A stretch of 64,000 bases of DNA from Agriotes lineatus (taxonomy: Eukaryota; Arthropoda; Insecta; Coleoptera; Elateridae), in NCBI GenBank assembly GCA_940337035.1, contig OW679195.1:172022015-172086014 (forward strand), read 5' to 3'. Numbering within the stretch: position 1 is the first letter of the stretch; each line of letters opens with the position of its first letter. A program made the translations under genes and the position numbers. The notes beneath the pieces were generated by a model. The model made no database searches and had not been told where the DNA came from. It was given only the letters and a program-made list of their open reading frames with translations. This document shows positions 1 through 10,699 of the stretch, piece after piece.

Positions 1-1283
1 GACGTCACAGATGGCCCCAACATCCCAGACGTTCTAGACGTCCCAGACGTCCCAGACGTCCCAGACGTCCCAGATGTTCCAGATGTCCCCGACGGCTTAG
101 ACGTCCTAGACGTCCCAGATGTCCAAGACGTCCCCGATGTCCCATACGTCACAGACGTCCCAGGTATCCCAGATGTCCCACATGTCCCCGACGTCCCAGA
201 CGCCCCAGACGTTCCAGATGTCCCAGATGTCCCAGATGTCCCAGATGTCTCAGATGTCCCAGATGCCCCAGACGACCCAGACAGCACAGACGTCCCACAT
301 GCCCCAAATGTCCCCGACGTCCCAAACGTCTCAGACGTCTCAGATGTCCCAGACGTACCGGACGTCCCAGACGTTCCAGATGTTCCAGACGTCTCAGACA
401 ACCCAGACGTTCCAAGCGTCTCAGACGTTCTAGACGTCCCAAATGTCCCAGATGCCCCCGACGTCCCAAACGTTGCAGACGTCCCAATGACCCAGACGTC
501 CCAGATGTCCCAGACGTCCCAGACGTCCCAGACGTCTCAAATGTCCCAGATGTCCAAGACGTCCCAGACGTCCCAGACGTCCCAAATGTCCCTGACATCC
601 CAGACGTCCCAAACGTCCCAGATGTCTCAGATGACGCTGACGTTCCAGACGTCCCAGACGTCCCAGATGTCCCAGATATCCCCGACGTCCAAACGTTGCA
701 GACGTCCCAGATGACCCAGACGTCCCAGATGTCCCAGACGTCCCAGACGTCCCAGAAGTCTTAGATGTTCAAGACGTCCCAGACGTCCCAGATGTCCCAG
801 ATGTCCCCGACGTCCCAAACGTTGCAGACCTCTCAGACGACCCAGACATCCCAGAAATCCCAGACGTCCCAGACGTCCCAAACGTTGCAGACGTCCCAAA
901 CGACCCAGACATCCCAGAAGTCCCAGACGTCCCAGATGTCCCAAATGTCCAAGACGTCCCAAACGTCCCAGACGTCTCAGATGTAGCAGATGTCCTAGAC
1001 GTCCCAGACGTCCCAGACGTCTCAGATGTCACAGACGTCCCAGACGTCCCAGACGTCCCAGATGTCCAAGACGTCCCAGACGTCCCAGACGTCCTAGACG
1101 TCCCAGATGTCCCAGATGTCGCTGACGTCCCAAACGTCTCAGATGTCCCAGATGTCCAAGACGTCCCAGACGTCCCAGACGTCCCAAACGTCCAAAATGT
1201 CTCAGATGTCGCTGACGTCCCAGACGTCCTAGATGTCCCAGATGTCCGAGAAGTCCCCGACGTCCCTAAAGTCCCAGATGTCC

Positions 1284-1535
1284 CAGACGTACCAGACGTC
1301 CAGATGTCCCAAATGTTCCAAACGTTTCCGACGTCCCAGATGTCCCAGATGTCCAGAGTTCCCAAACGTCCCAGATAACCCAGACGTCCCAAACGTCCCA
1401 GACGTCCCAGATTTCCCAGACGTACCAGACGTTTAGATGTCCCAAATGTTCCAAACGTTTCCGACGTCCCAGATGTCCCAGATGTCCAGACTTCCCAAAC
1501 GTCCCAGATAACCCAGACGTCCCAAACGTCCCAGA
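1284..1535. repeat. 133-bp tandem duplication inside the minisatellite
   Basis: Two adjacent copies (1284-1416 and 1417 to about 1535) share rare variants absent from the general 9-bp background: an unusual CGTACCAGAC unit, AAATGTTCCAAACGTTTCCG, a non-consensus CCAGA(G/C)TTCCC unit, and CAGATAACCCAGACG. The matching landmark AAATGTTCCA occurs at 1311 and 1444, an offset of 133 bp. As 133 is not a multiple of 9, the duplication carries a register slip with it. The copies differ at a few positions, so the event is not the newest one. Confidence 0.85.
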
Positions 1536-1880
1536 CGCCCCAAATGTCCCAGATGTCCCAGATGTCCCCAACGTCCATAACGTCCTAGACGTCCCAGACA
1601 TCCCAGACGTCCCAGATGTTTCAGATGTCCCAGACATCCCAGACGTCCCAGACATCCCAGATGTCCCAGACGTCACAAACGTCCCCTAAGTCCCAAATGT
1701 CCCAGATGTCCCAGATGTCCGCAACGTCCCAAACGTGTAATGGTCGCAGATGTCCAAAATGTCCCAGATGTTCCCGACGTCCCAATCGACCCAGACGTCC
1801 CTGATGTCTCAAATGTCCCCAATGTCCCAAACGTCTCAAACGTCCCAGATGTCCCAGACGTCCCAGACGTCCAGATATCC

Positions 1881-2290
1881 CAGCATTCTCACATGTCCGA
1901 GACATCCCAAACGTCCCAAACGTCCCAGATGTCCCAAATGTTTTAGATGTCCCAGACGTCCTAGACGTCCCAGACGTCCCAGACGTCCCAGAAGTTCCAG
2001 ATATTCCAGCAGTCTCAAATGTCCGAGACGTCCTAAACGTCCCAGATGTCCTAAATGTTTTAGATGTCCCAGACGTCCTAGACGTCTCAGACGTCCCAGA
2101 CGTCCCAGAAGTCCCAGATATCTCAGCAGTCTCAAATGTCCGAGACGTCCCAAACGTCCCAAACGTCTCAGATGTCCCCGATGTCCCAAACGTCTCAAAT
2201 GTCCCAGATGTCCCAGACGTCCCAGACATCCCAGATATCCCAGCAGTCTCAAATGTCCGAGACGTTTCAAACGTCCCAAACGTCCCAGAT
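1881..2290. repeat. ~117-bp higher-order period in the minisatellite
   Basis: A distinctive run around CAGCAGTCTCAAATGTCCGA recurs at 2008, 2124 and 2241, with a diverged relative (CAGCATTCTCACATGTCCGA) at 1881. The spacings are about 127, 116 and 117 bp, close to 13 or 14 nine-bp units. The shared rare variants indicate amplification of blocks of units rather than of single units. Divergence between copies is moderate. Confidence 0.8.
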
Positions 2291-3139
2291 GTCCCAGATG
2301 TCTTAGACGTCACCGACGTCCTAGACGTCCCAGACGTCTCAGACGTCCCAGAAGTCCCAGATGTTTTAGATGTCCCAGACGTCCTATACGTTCCAGACGT
2401 CCTAGACGTCCTAGACGTCCCAGACGTCCTAGACGTCCCAGACGTTCCAGATGTCTTAGACGTCCCCGACGTCCTAGACGTCCCAAACGTCCCAAACGTC
2501 CCAGACGTCCCAAACGTCCCAGACGCCCCAAACGTCCCATACGTCCCAGATGTTTCAGACGTCCCAGACGTTCCAGACGTCCTAGAAGTCCCAGACGTCC
2601 CAGGTGTCCCAGATGTCCCAAATGTTCTCGACATCCCAAACGTCCCAGACGTCCCAGACGTCCAAGATGTTCCAGATGTCCCCGACGTCTAAGACGTCCC
2701 CGATGTCTTCAAGTTCCCAGATGTTCCAGACATCCCAGATGAGCCAGATGTCCCCTATGTCCCAGACGTCCCAGACGTCCCAGATGACCCAGATGTCCCA
2801 GATGTTCTCGACGTCCCAAACGTCCCAGACGTCCCAGATGTCTCCGACGTCCCAGACGTCGCAGACGTCCTAGACGTCCCAGACTTCTCAGCTGTCCCAG
2901 ATGTCCCCGACGTCCTAGATGTCCCAGACGTCCCAGACGTCCCAAACGTCCCAGACGTACCAGATGCCCCAGATCTCATCGATATACCAGACGTCCCAGA
3001 CGTCTCAGATGTTCCAGATGTCCCCGACGACTAAGACGTCCCAGATGTCCCCAACATGCCAGATGTCCCAGATGTCTCTGACGTGCCCTATGTCCCAGAC
3101 GTCCCAGGTGTCCCAGATGTCGAAGACGTCCCAGACGTC

Positions 3140-4630
3140 CCAGATGTCCCATATGTCCCTAACGTCCTTGATGTCCCAGATGTCCCATACGTCCCAGACG
3201 TTGTAGATGTCCCATATGTCCCTAACGTCCCAGACGTCCGAGATGTCCCATTGTCTCAAACGTCCCAGACGTCCCAGACGTCCTAGATGTCCCATATGTC
3301 CCTAACGTCCCAGATCTCCTAGATGTCCCATATGCCCCTAACGTCCCAGATGTCCTAGATGTCCCATATGTCCCTAACGTTCCAGACGTCTCAGATGTCC
3401 TGGATGTCCCAGACGTCCTAAGTGCCCCATATGTCCCTAACGTCCCAGATGTCATAGAGGTCCCATATGCCCCTAAAGTCCCAGACGTCCTAGATGTCCC
3501 ATATGTCCCTAACGTCCCAGATGTCCTAGAAGTCCCATATGCCCCAACGTCCCAAACGTCCCAGATGTCCCATATGTCTATAACGTCCCAGACGTCTTAG
3601 ACGTCCTAGATGTCGCATATGTCCCTAACGCCCCAGACGTCCTAGAGGTCCTATATGTCCCTGACGTCCCAGACGTCCCAGATGTCCAAACGTCCCAGAC
3701 GTCCTAGATGTCCCATATGTCCCTAACGTGCCAGACGTGCTGGATGTCCTATATGTCCCTAACGTCCCAGACGTCCTAGATGTCCCATATGTCCCTAACG
3801 TCCCAGACGTCCTAGATGACCGATATGTCTCTAACGTTCCAGACGTCCTAGAAGTCCCATATGTCCCTAACGTCCCAGACGTCCGAGATGTTCCATATGT
3901 CCCTAACGTCCCAGACGTCTGAGACGTCCTATATGTCCCTAACGTCTCAGACGTCCCGGATGTCCCTTATGTCCCAAACGTCCCCGACGTCCCAGATGTC
4001 CCATATGTCCCTAACGTCCCAGACGTCTCAGATGTTCCATATGTCCCATATGTCCCTAAAGTCCCAGACGTCCTGGATGTCCCATATGTCCCTAACGTCC
4101 TAGACGTCCTAGATGTCCTATATGTCCCTGACGTCCCAGACGTCCCAGATGTCCAAACGTCCCAGACGTCCTAGATGTCCCCTAACGTGCCAGACGTGCT
4201 GGATGTCCTATATGTCCCTAACGTCCCAGACGTCCTAGATGTCCCATATGTCCCTAACGTCCCAGACGTCCTAGATGACCGATATGTCTCTAACGTTCCA
4301 AACGTCCTAGAAGTCCCATATGTCCCTAACGTCCCAGACGTCCGAGATGTTCCATATGTCCCTAACGTCCCAGACGTCTTAGACGTCCTATATGTCCCTA
4401 ACGTCTCAGACGTCCCGGATGTCCCTTATGTCCCAAACGTCCCCTACGTCCCAGATGTCCCATATGTCCCTAACGTCCCAGACGTCTCAGATGTTCCATA
4501 TGTCCCATATGTCCCTAAAGTCCCAGACGTCCTGGATGTCCCATATGTCCCTAACGTCCTAGACGTCCTAGATGTCCCATATGTCTCACTCGTCCCAAAC
4601 GTCCCAGATGTCCCATATGTCCCTAACGTC
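3140..4630. repeat. 36-bp higher-order domain of the minisatellite
   Basis: From about 3140 the array changes texture. Units TATGTCCCT and AACGTCCCA become regular, giving a four-unit order GATGTCCCA, TATGTCCCT, AACGTCCCA, GACGTCCTA (36 bp), repeated with variation to 4630. These unit types are rare or absent in the first 3 kb. In the Asp-Val-Pro frame this reads as Asp-Val-Pro-Tyr-Val-Pro-Asn-Val-Pro-Asp-Val-Leu repeats, including an open frame at 4175-4651, which I treat as a consequence of the 9-bp period. Confidence 0.88.
3651..4576. repeat. ~467-bp tandem duplication in the 36-bp domain
   Basis: Copy 1 (3651-4117) and copy 2 (4118 to about 4576) follow each other directly. They share rare landmarks: CTATATGTCCCTGACG at 3651 and 4118, GATGTCCAAACG at 3681 and 4148, and AACGTGCCAGACGTGCTGG at 3725 and 4184. 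The offset is 467 bp before and 459 bp after about 4180, because copy 2 has lost 8 bp between two ATGTCCC direct repeats. Few other differences are visible, so this looks like one of the youngest rearrangements in the minisatellite. Confidence 0.9.
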
Positions 4631-4632
4631 CT

Positions 4633-4654
4633 TGTTCAAACTATTTTTTGAACA
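4633..4654. other. Perfect inverted repeat at the minisatellite edge
   Basis: The last real bases before the assembly gap leave the 9-bp pattern. They contain TGTTCAAA, a 6-base loop, then TTTGAACA: a perfect 8-bp stem. It belongs neither to the minisatellite nor to the satellite consensus. Its role is unknown; it may be the start of unique sequence or of another element lost in the gap. Confidence 0.75.
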
Positions 4655-4656
4655 TG

Positions 4657-4756
4657 NNNNNNNNNNNNNNNNNNNNNNNNNNNNNNNNNNNNNNNNNNNN
4701 NNNNNNNNNNNNNNNNNNNNNNNNNNNNNNNNNNNNNNNNNNNNNNNNNNNNNNNN
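4657..4756. other. Assembly gap of 100 N
   Basis: Exactly 100 N separate the minisatellite from the satellite. A round 100 is a common convention for gaps of unknown size, so the true distance, and even the adjacency of the two repeat arrays, is not established by this sequence. Confidence 0.99.
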
Positions 4757-4785
4757 GGTGATAGAGATATTTCCTTTGTAATTCT

Positions 4786-7742
4786 GGAACTCGTAAAATA
4801 CACCAGAAGTGCACGTAAAGCTTAATGTTTCCATATAATAATCTGCAATTACATAATCTAAAAAATACACACAAGACGAAAATCTCAGAGCGTTATTTCG
4901 ACAGCCAGCTGTACTAAATCGTTCATATTCTGCCTGATGGGTGCCATGAATTCGGATAAAATATATTAAAATGTAATGAAAAGTCCGCGGAAGTCACAAA
5001 TGTTCTTGTTAAACGCTATCTTAATGCAAATACGTCATCCAATTGTTAGGAAGGTGATAGAGATATTTCCTTTGTAATTCTCGTACTCACAAAATACCCC
5101 AGAAGTGCGCGTAAGGCTTTATATCGCCATGTGGTCATTTGCAGGTGCATAATCTAAAAAATACACACAAGACGAATATCTCAGGGCGTTATTGCGACAG
5201 CCAGCTGAACAAAATCGTTCATATAGTGCCTGATGGATGCCATGAATACGGATAATATATATTAAACTATAATGAAAAGTCCTCGGAAGTCTCAAATGCT
5301 CTTGTTAAGAGCTATATTAATTCAAATTCAGCATCCAATTGCTAGGAAGGGCATAGAGATATTTCCTTTGTAATTCTGGAACTCGTAAAATACACCAGAA
5401 GTGCACGTAAAGCTTAATGTTTCCATATGATAATCTGCAATTACATAGTTTGAAAAATACACACAAGACGAAAAACTCAGAGCGTGATTTCGACAGCCAG
5501 CTGTACTAAATCGTTCATATTCTGCTTGATGGGTGCCATGAATACGGATAAAATATATTAAAATGTAATGAAAAATCCGCGGAAGTTACAAATGTTCTTG
5601 TGAAACGCTATCGTAATGCAAATACGGCATCCAGTTGCTAGGAAGGTGATAGAGATATTTCCTTTGTAATTCTCGTACTCACAAAATACCCCAGAAGTGC
5701 GCGTAAAGCTTTATATCGCCCTGTGGTCATTTGCAGGTGCATAATCTAAAAAATACACACAAGACGAACATCTCAGGGCGTTATTTCGACAGCCAGCAGA
5801 ACTAAATCGTTCATATAGTGCCTGATGGATGTTATGAATACGGATAATATATATTAAACTATAATTAAAAGTCCTCGGAAGCCTCAAATGCTCTTGTTAA
5901 AAGCTATAATAATTCAAATTCAGCATTCAATTGCTAGGAAGGGCATAGAGATATTTCCTTTATAATTCTGAAACTCGTAAAATACACCAGAAGTGCACGT
6001 AAAGCTTAGTATTTCCATATGATAATCTGCAATTACATAATCTGAAAAATACACACAACACGAAAATCTCAGAACGTTATTTCGACAGCCAGCTGTACTA
6101 AATCGTTCATATTCTGCCTGATGGGTGCCATGAATACGGATAAAATATATTAAAATGTAATGAAAAGTCCGCGGAAGTCACAAATGTTCTTGTTAAACGC
6201 TATCTAAATGCAAATACGGCATCCAATTGCTAGGAAGGGAATAGAGATATTTCCTTGGTAATTCTGGAACTCGTAAAATACACCAGAAGTGCACGTAAAG
6301 CTTAATGTTTCCATATGATAATCTGCAATTACATAATCTAAAAAATACACACAAGACGAAAATCTCAGAGCGTGATTTCGACAGCCAGCTGTACTAAATC
6401 GTTCATATTCTGCCTGATGGGTGCCATGAATACGGATAAAATATATTAAAATGTAATGAAAAGTCCGCGGAAGTCACAAATGATCTTGTTAAACGCAATC
6501 TAAATGCAAATACGGCATCCAATTGCGAGGAAGAGGATAGAGATATTTCCTTTGTAATTCTGGAACTCGTAAAATACACCAGAAGTGCACGTAAAGCTTA
6601 ATGTTTCCATATGATAATCTGCAATTACATAATCTAAAAAATACACACAAGACGAAAATCTCAGAGCGTTATTTCGACAGCCAGCTGTACTAAATCGTTC
6701 ATATTCTGCCTGATGGGTGCCATGAATACGGATAAAATATATTAAAATGTAATGAAAAGTCCGCGGAAGTCACAAATGTTCTTGTTAAACGCTATCTAAA
6801 TGCAAATACGGCATCCAATTGCTAGGAAGGGGATAGAGATATTTCCTTTGTAATTCTGGAACTCGTAAAATACACCAGAAGTGCACGTAAAGCTTAATGT
6901 TTCCATATGATAATCTGAAATTACATAATCTAAAAAATACACACAAGACGAAAATCTCAGAGCGTGATTTCGACAGCCAGCTGTACTACACCGTTCATAT
7001 TCTGCCTGATGGGTTCCATGAATACGGATAAAATATATTAAAATGTAATGAAAAGTCCGCGGAAGTCACAAATGATCTTGTTAAACGCTATCTTAATGCA
7101 AATACGGCATCCAATTGCTAGGAAGGGGATAGAGATATTTCCTTTGTAATTCTGGAACTCGTAAAATACACCAGAAGTGCACGTAAAGGTTAATGTTTCC
7201 ATATGATAATCTGCAATTACATAATCTAAAAAATACACACAAAACGAAAATCTCAGAGCGTGATTTCGACAGCCAGCTGTACTAAATCGTACATATTCTG
7301 CCTGATGGGTGCCATGAATACCGATAAAATATATTAAAATGTAATGAAAAGTCCGCGGAAGTCACAAATGTTCTTGTTAAACGCTATCTTAATGCAAATA
7401 CGACATCCATTTGCTAGGAAGGGGATAGAGATATTTCCTTTGTAATTCTCGTACTCACAAAATACCCCAGAAGTGCGCGTAAAGCTTTATATCGCCATGT
7501 GGTCATTTGCAGGTGCATAATCTAGAAAATACACACAAGACGAACATCTCAGGGCGTTATTTCGACAGCCAGCTGAACTAAATCGTTAATATAGTGCCTG
7601 ATGGATGCATGAATACGGATAATATATATTAAACTATAATGAAAAGTCCTCGGACGTCTCAAATGCTCTTGTTAAAAGCTATAATAATTCAAATTCAGCA
7701 TCCAATTGCTAGGAAGGGCATAGAGATATTTCCTTTGTTTCT
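4786..7742. repeat. Ten-monomer HOR, copy 1 (2957 bp)
   Basis: The monomer order is A B A B A A A A A B. It is defined against copy 2 by the same order and by shared rare variants at a constant 2957-bp offset, for example CATCCAATTGTTAGGAAGG (its AATTG at 5041 and 7998) and ACATAGTTTGAAAAATAC (near 5446 and 8403). The 5' edge is adjacent to the assembly gap, so an earlier copy may exist to the left. Confidence 0.85.
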
Positions 7743-10699
7743 TGAACTCGTAAAATACACCAGAAGTGCACGTAAAGCTTAATGTTTCCATATGATAATC
7801 TGCAATTACATAATCTAAAAAATACACACAAGACGAAAATCTCAGTGCGTTATTTGGACAGCCAGCTGTACTAAATCGTTCATATTCTACCTGATGGGTG
7901 CCATGAATTCGGATAAAATATATTAAAATGTAATGAAAAGTCCGCGGAAGTCACAAATGTTCTTGTTAAACGCTATCTTAATGCAAATACGTCATCCAAT
8001 TGTTAGGAAGGTGATAGAGATATTTCCTTTGTAATTCTCGTACTCACAAAATACCCCAGAAGTGCGCGTAAGGCTTTATATCGCCATGTGGTCATTTGCA
8101 GGTGCATAATCTAAAAAAACACACAAGACGAATATCTCAGGGCGTTATTGCGACAGCCAGCTGAACTAAATCGTTCATATAGTGCCTGATGGATGCCATG
8201 AATACGGATAATATATATTAAACTATAATGAAAAGTCCTCGGAAGTCTCAAATGCTCTTGTTAAAAGCTATAATAATTCAAATTCAGCATCCAATTGCTA
8301 GGAAGGGCATAGAGATATTTCCTTTGTAATTCTGGAACTCGTAAAATACACCAGAAGTGCACGTAAAGCTTAATGTTTCCATATGATAATCTGCAATTAC
8401 ATAGTTTGAAAAATACACACAAGACGAAAAACTCAGAGCGTGATTTCGACAGCCAGCTGTACTAAATCGTTCATATTCTGCTTGATGGGTGCCATGAATA
8501 CGGATAAAATATATTAAAATGTAATGAAAAATCCGCGGAAGTTACAAATGTTCTTGTGAAACGCTATCGTAATGCAAATACGGCATCCAGTTGCTAGGAA
8601 GGTGATAGAGATATTTCCTTTGTAATTCTCGTACTCACAAAATACCCCAGAAGCGCGCGTAAAGCTTTATATCGCCATGTGGTCATTTGCAGGTGCATAA
8701 TCTAAAAAATACACACAAGACGAACATCTCAGGGCGTTATTTCGACAGCCAGCAGAACTAAATCGTTCATATAGTGCCTGATGGATGCCATGAATACGGA
8801 TAATATATATTAAACTATAATTAAAAGTCCTCGGAAGCCTCAAATGCTCTTGTTAAAAGCTATAATAATTCAAATTCAGCATTCAATTGCTAGGAAGGGC
8901 ATAGAGATATTTCCTTTATAATTCTGAAACTCGTAAAATACACCAGAAGTGCACGTAAAGCTTAGTATTTCCATATGATAATCTGCAATTACATAATCTG
9001 AAAAATACACACAAGACGAAAATCTCAGAACGTTATTTCGACAGCCAGCTGTACTAAATCGTTCATATTCTGCCTGATGGGTGCCATGAATACGGATAAA
9101 ATATATTAAAATGTAATGCAAAGTCCGCGGAAGTCACAAATGTTCTTGTTAAACGCTATCTAAATGCAAATACGGCATCCAATTGCTAGGAAGGGAATAG
9201 TGATATTTCCTTGGTAATTCTGGAACTCGTAAAATACACCAGAAGTGCACGTAAAGCTTAATGTTTCCATATGATAATCTGCAATTACATAATCTAAAAA
9301 ATACACACAAGACGAAAATCTCAGAGCGTGATTTCGACAGCCAGCTGTACTAAATCGTTCATATTCTGCCTGATGGGTGCTATGAATACGGATAAAATAT
9401 ATTAAAATGTAATGAAAAGTCCGCGGAAGTCACAAATGATCTTGTTAAACGCTATCTAAATGCAAATACGGCATCCAATTGCTAGGAAGGGGATAGAGAT
9501 ATTTCCTTTGTAATTCTGGAACTCGTAAAATACACCAGAAGTGCACGTAAAGCTTAATGTTTCCATATGATAATCTGCAATTACATAATCTAAAAAATAC
9601 ACACAAGACGAAAATCTCAGAGCGTGATTTCGACAGCCAGCTGTACTAAATCGTTCATATTCTGCCTGATGGGTGCCATGAATACGGATAAAATATATTA
9701 AAATGTAATGAAAAGACCGCGGAAGTCACAAATGTTCTTGCTAAACGCTATCTAAATACAAATACGGCATCCAATTGCTAGGAAGGGGATAGAGATATTT
9801 CCTTTGTAATTCTGGAACTCGTAAAATACACCAGAAGTGCACGTAAAGCTTAATGTTTCCATATGATAATCTGCAATTACATAATCTAAAAAATACACAC
9901 AAGACGAAAATCTCAGAGCGTGATTTCGACAGCCAGCTGTACTAAATCGTTCATATTCTGCCTGATGGGTGCCATGAATACGGATAAAATATATTAAAAT
10001 GTAATAAAAAGTCCGCGGAAGTCACAAATGATCTTGTTAAACGCTATCTTAATGCAAATACCGCATCCAATTGCTAGGAAGGGGATAGAGATATTTCCTT
10101 TGTAATTCTGGAACTCGTAAAATACACCAGAAGTGCACGTAAAGGTTAATGTTTCCATATGATAATCTGCAATTACATAATCTAAAAAATACACACAAGA
10201 CGAAAATCTCAGAGCGTGATTTCGACAGCCAGCTGTACTAAATCGTTCATATTCTGCCTGATGGGTGCCATGAATACGGATAAAATATATTAAAATGTAA
10301 TGAAAAGTCCGCGGAAGTCACAAATGTTCTTGTTAAACGCTATCTTAATGCAAATACGACATCCATTTGCTAGGAAGGGGATATAGATATTTCCTTTGTA
10401 ATTCTCGTACTCACAAAATACCCCAGAAGTGCGCGTAAAGCTTTATATCGCCATGTGGTCATTTGCAGGTGCATAATCTAGAAAATACACACAAGACGAA
10501 CATCTCAGGGTGTTATTTCGACAGCCAGCTGAACTAAATCGTTAATATAGTGCCTGATGGATGCCATGAATACGGATAATATATATTAAACTATAATGAA
10601 AAGTCCTCGGAAGTCTCAAATGCTCTTGTTAAAAGCTATAATAATTCAAATTCAGCATCCAATTGCTAGGAAGGGCATAGAGATATTTCCTTTGTTTCT
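7743..10699. repeat. Ten-monomer HOR, copy 2 (2957 bp)
   Basis: Same A B A B A A A A A B order as copy 1 and the same length. Its first A monomer is preceded by CCTTTGTTTCTTGAACTCG, a 3-bp-deleted form of the usual junction, which marks the unit boundary here and again at 10700, 12179 and 13361. Differences from copy 1 are scattered single bases and one-base indels. Confidence 0.87.

Larger units (their letters stand above)
1..4632. repeat. 9-bp minisatellite array, consensus GACGTCCCA
   Basis: Almost the whole stretch is a head-to-tail array of 9-bp units GACGTCCCA and close variants (GATGTCCCA, AACGTCCCA, GACGTCCTA, GACGTTCCA). It is already in full array at base 1, so it extends to the left of the window. 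The plus strand is C-rich and G-poor, with a CCC block in most units. Because 9 is a multiple of 3, unit translations repeat as Asp-Val-Pro, Thr-Ser-Gln or Arg-Pro-Arg on the plus strand and Trp-Asp-Val, Gly-Thr-Ser or Gly-Arg-Leu on the minus strand, which creates long meaningless open frames on both strands. Units of 8 bp break the register at several places (near 487, 691, 1293 and 1866), which argues against coding. No promoter, intron signal or unique flank is visible. Confidence 0.97.

Noticed and set aside
3140..4630. CCCTAA motifs, which contain CCTAA, the complement of the insect telomere unit TTAGG
   Set aside because: They occur once per 36-bp unit as part of TATGTCCCTAACG and are never tandem CCTAA. 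Treated as coincidence, not telomeric repeat.
1..4632. CRISPR-like regularly spaced repeats
   Set aside because: Units are contiguous 9-mers with no unique spacers and no cas genes; the context is eukaryotic.
119..4651. Long open frames on both strands of the minisatellite (for example 1750-2742 plus and 1621-2634 minus)
   Set aside because: A 9-bp period keeps frames open on both strands at once. The frames overlap each other, translate to three-residue repeats, and are broken by 8-bp units. No start context, splice signal or domain is visible.
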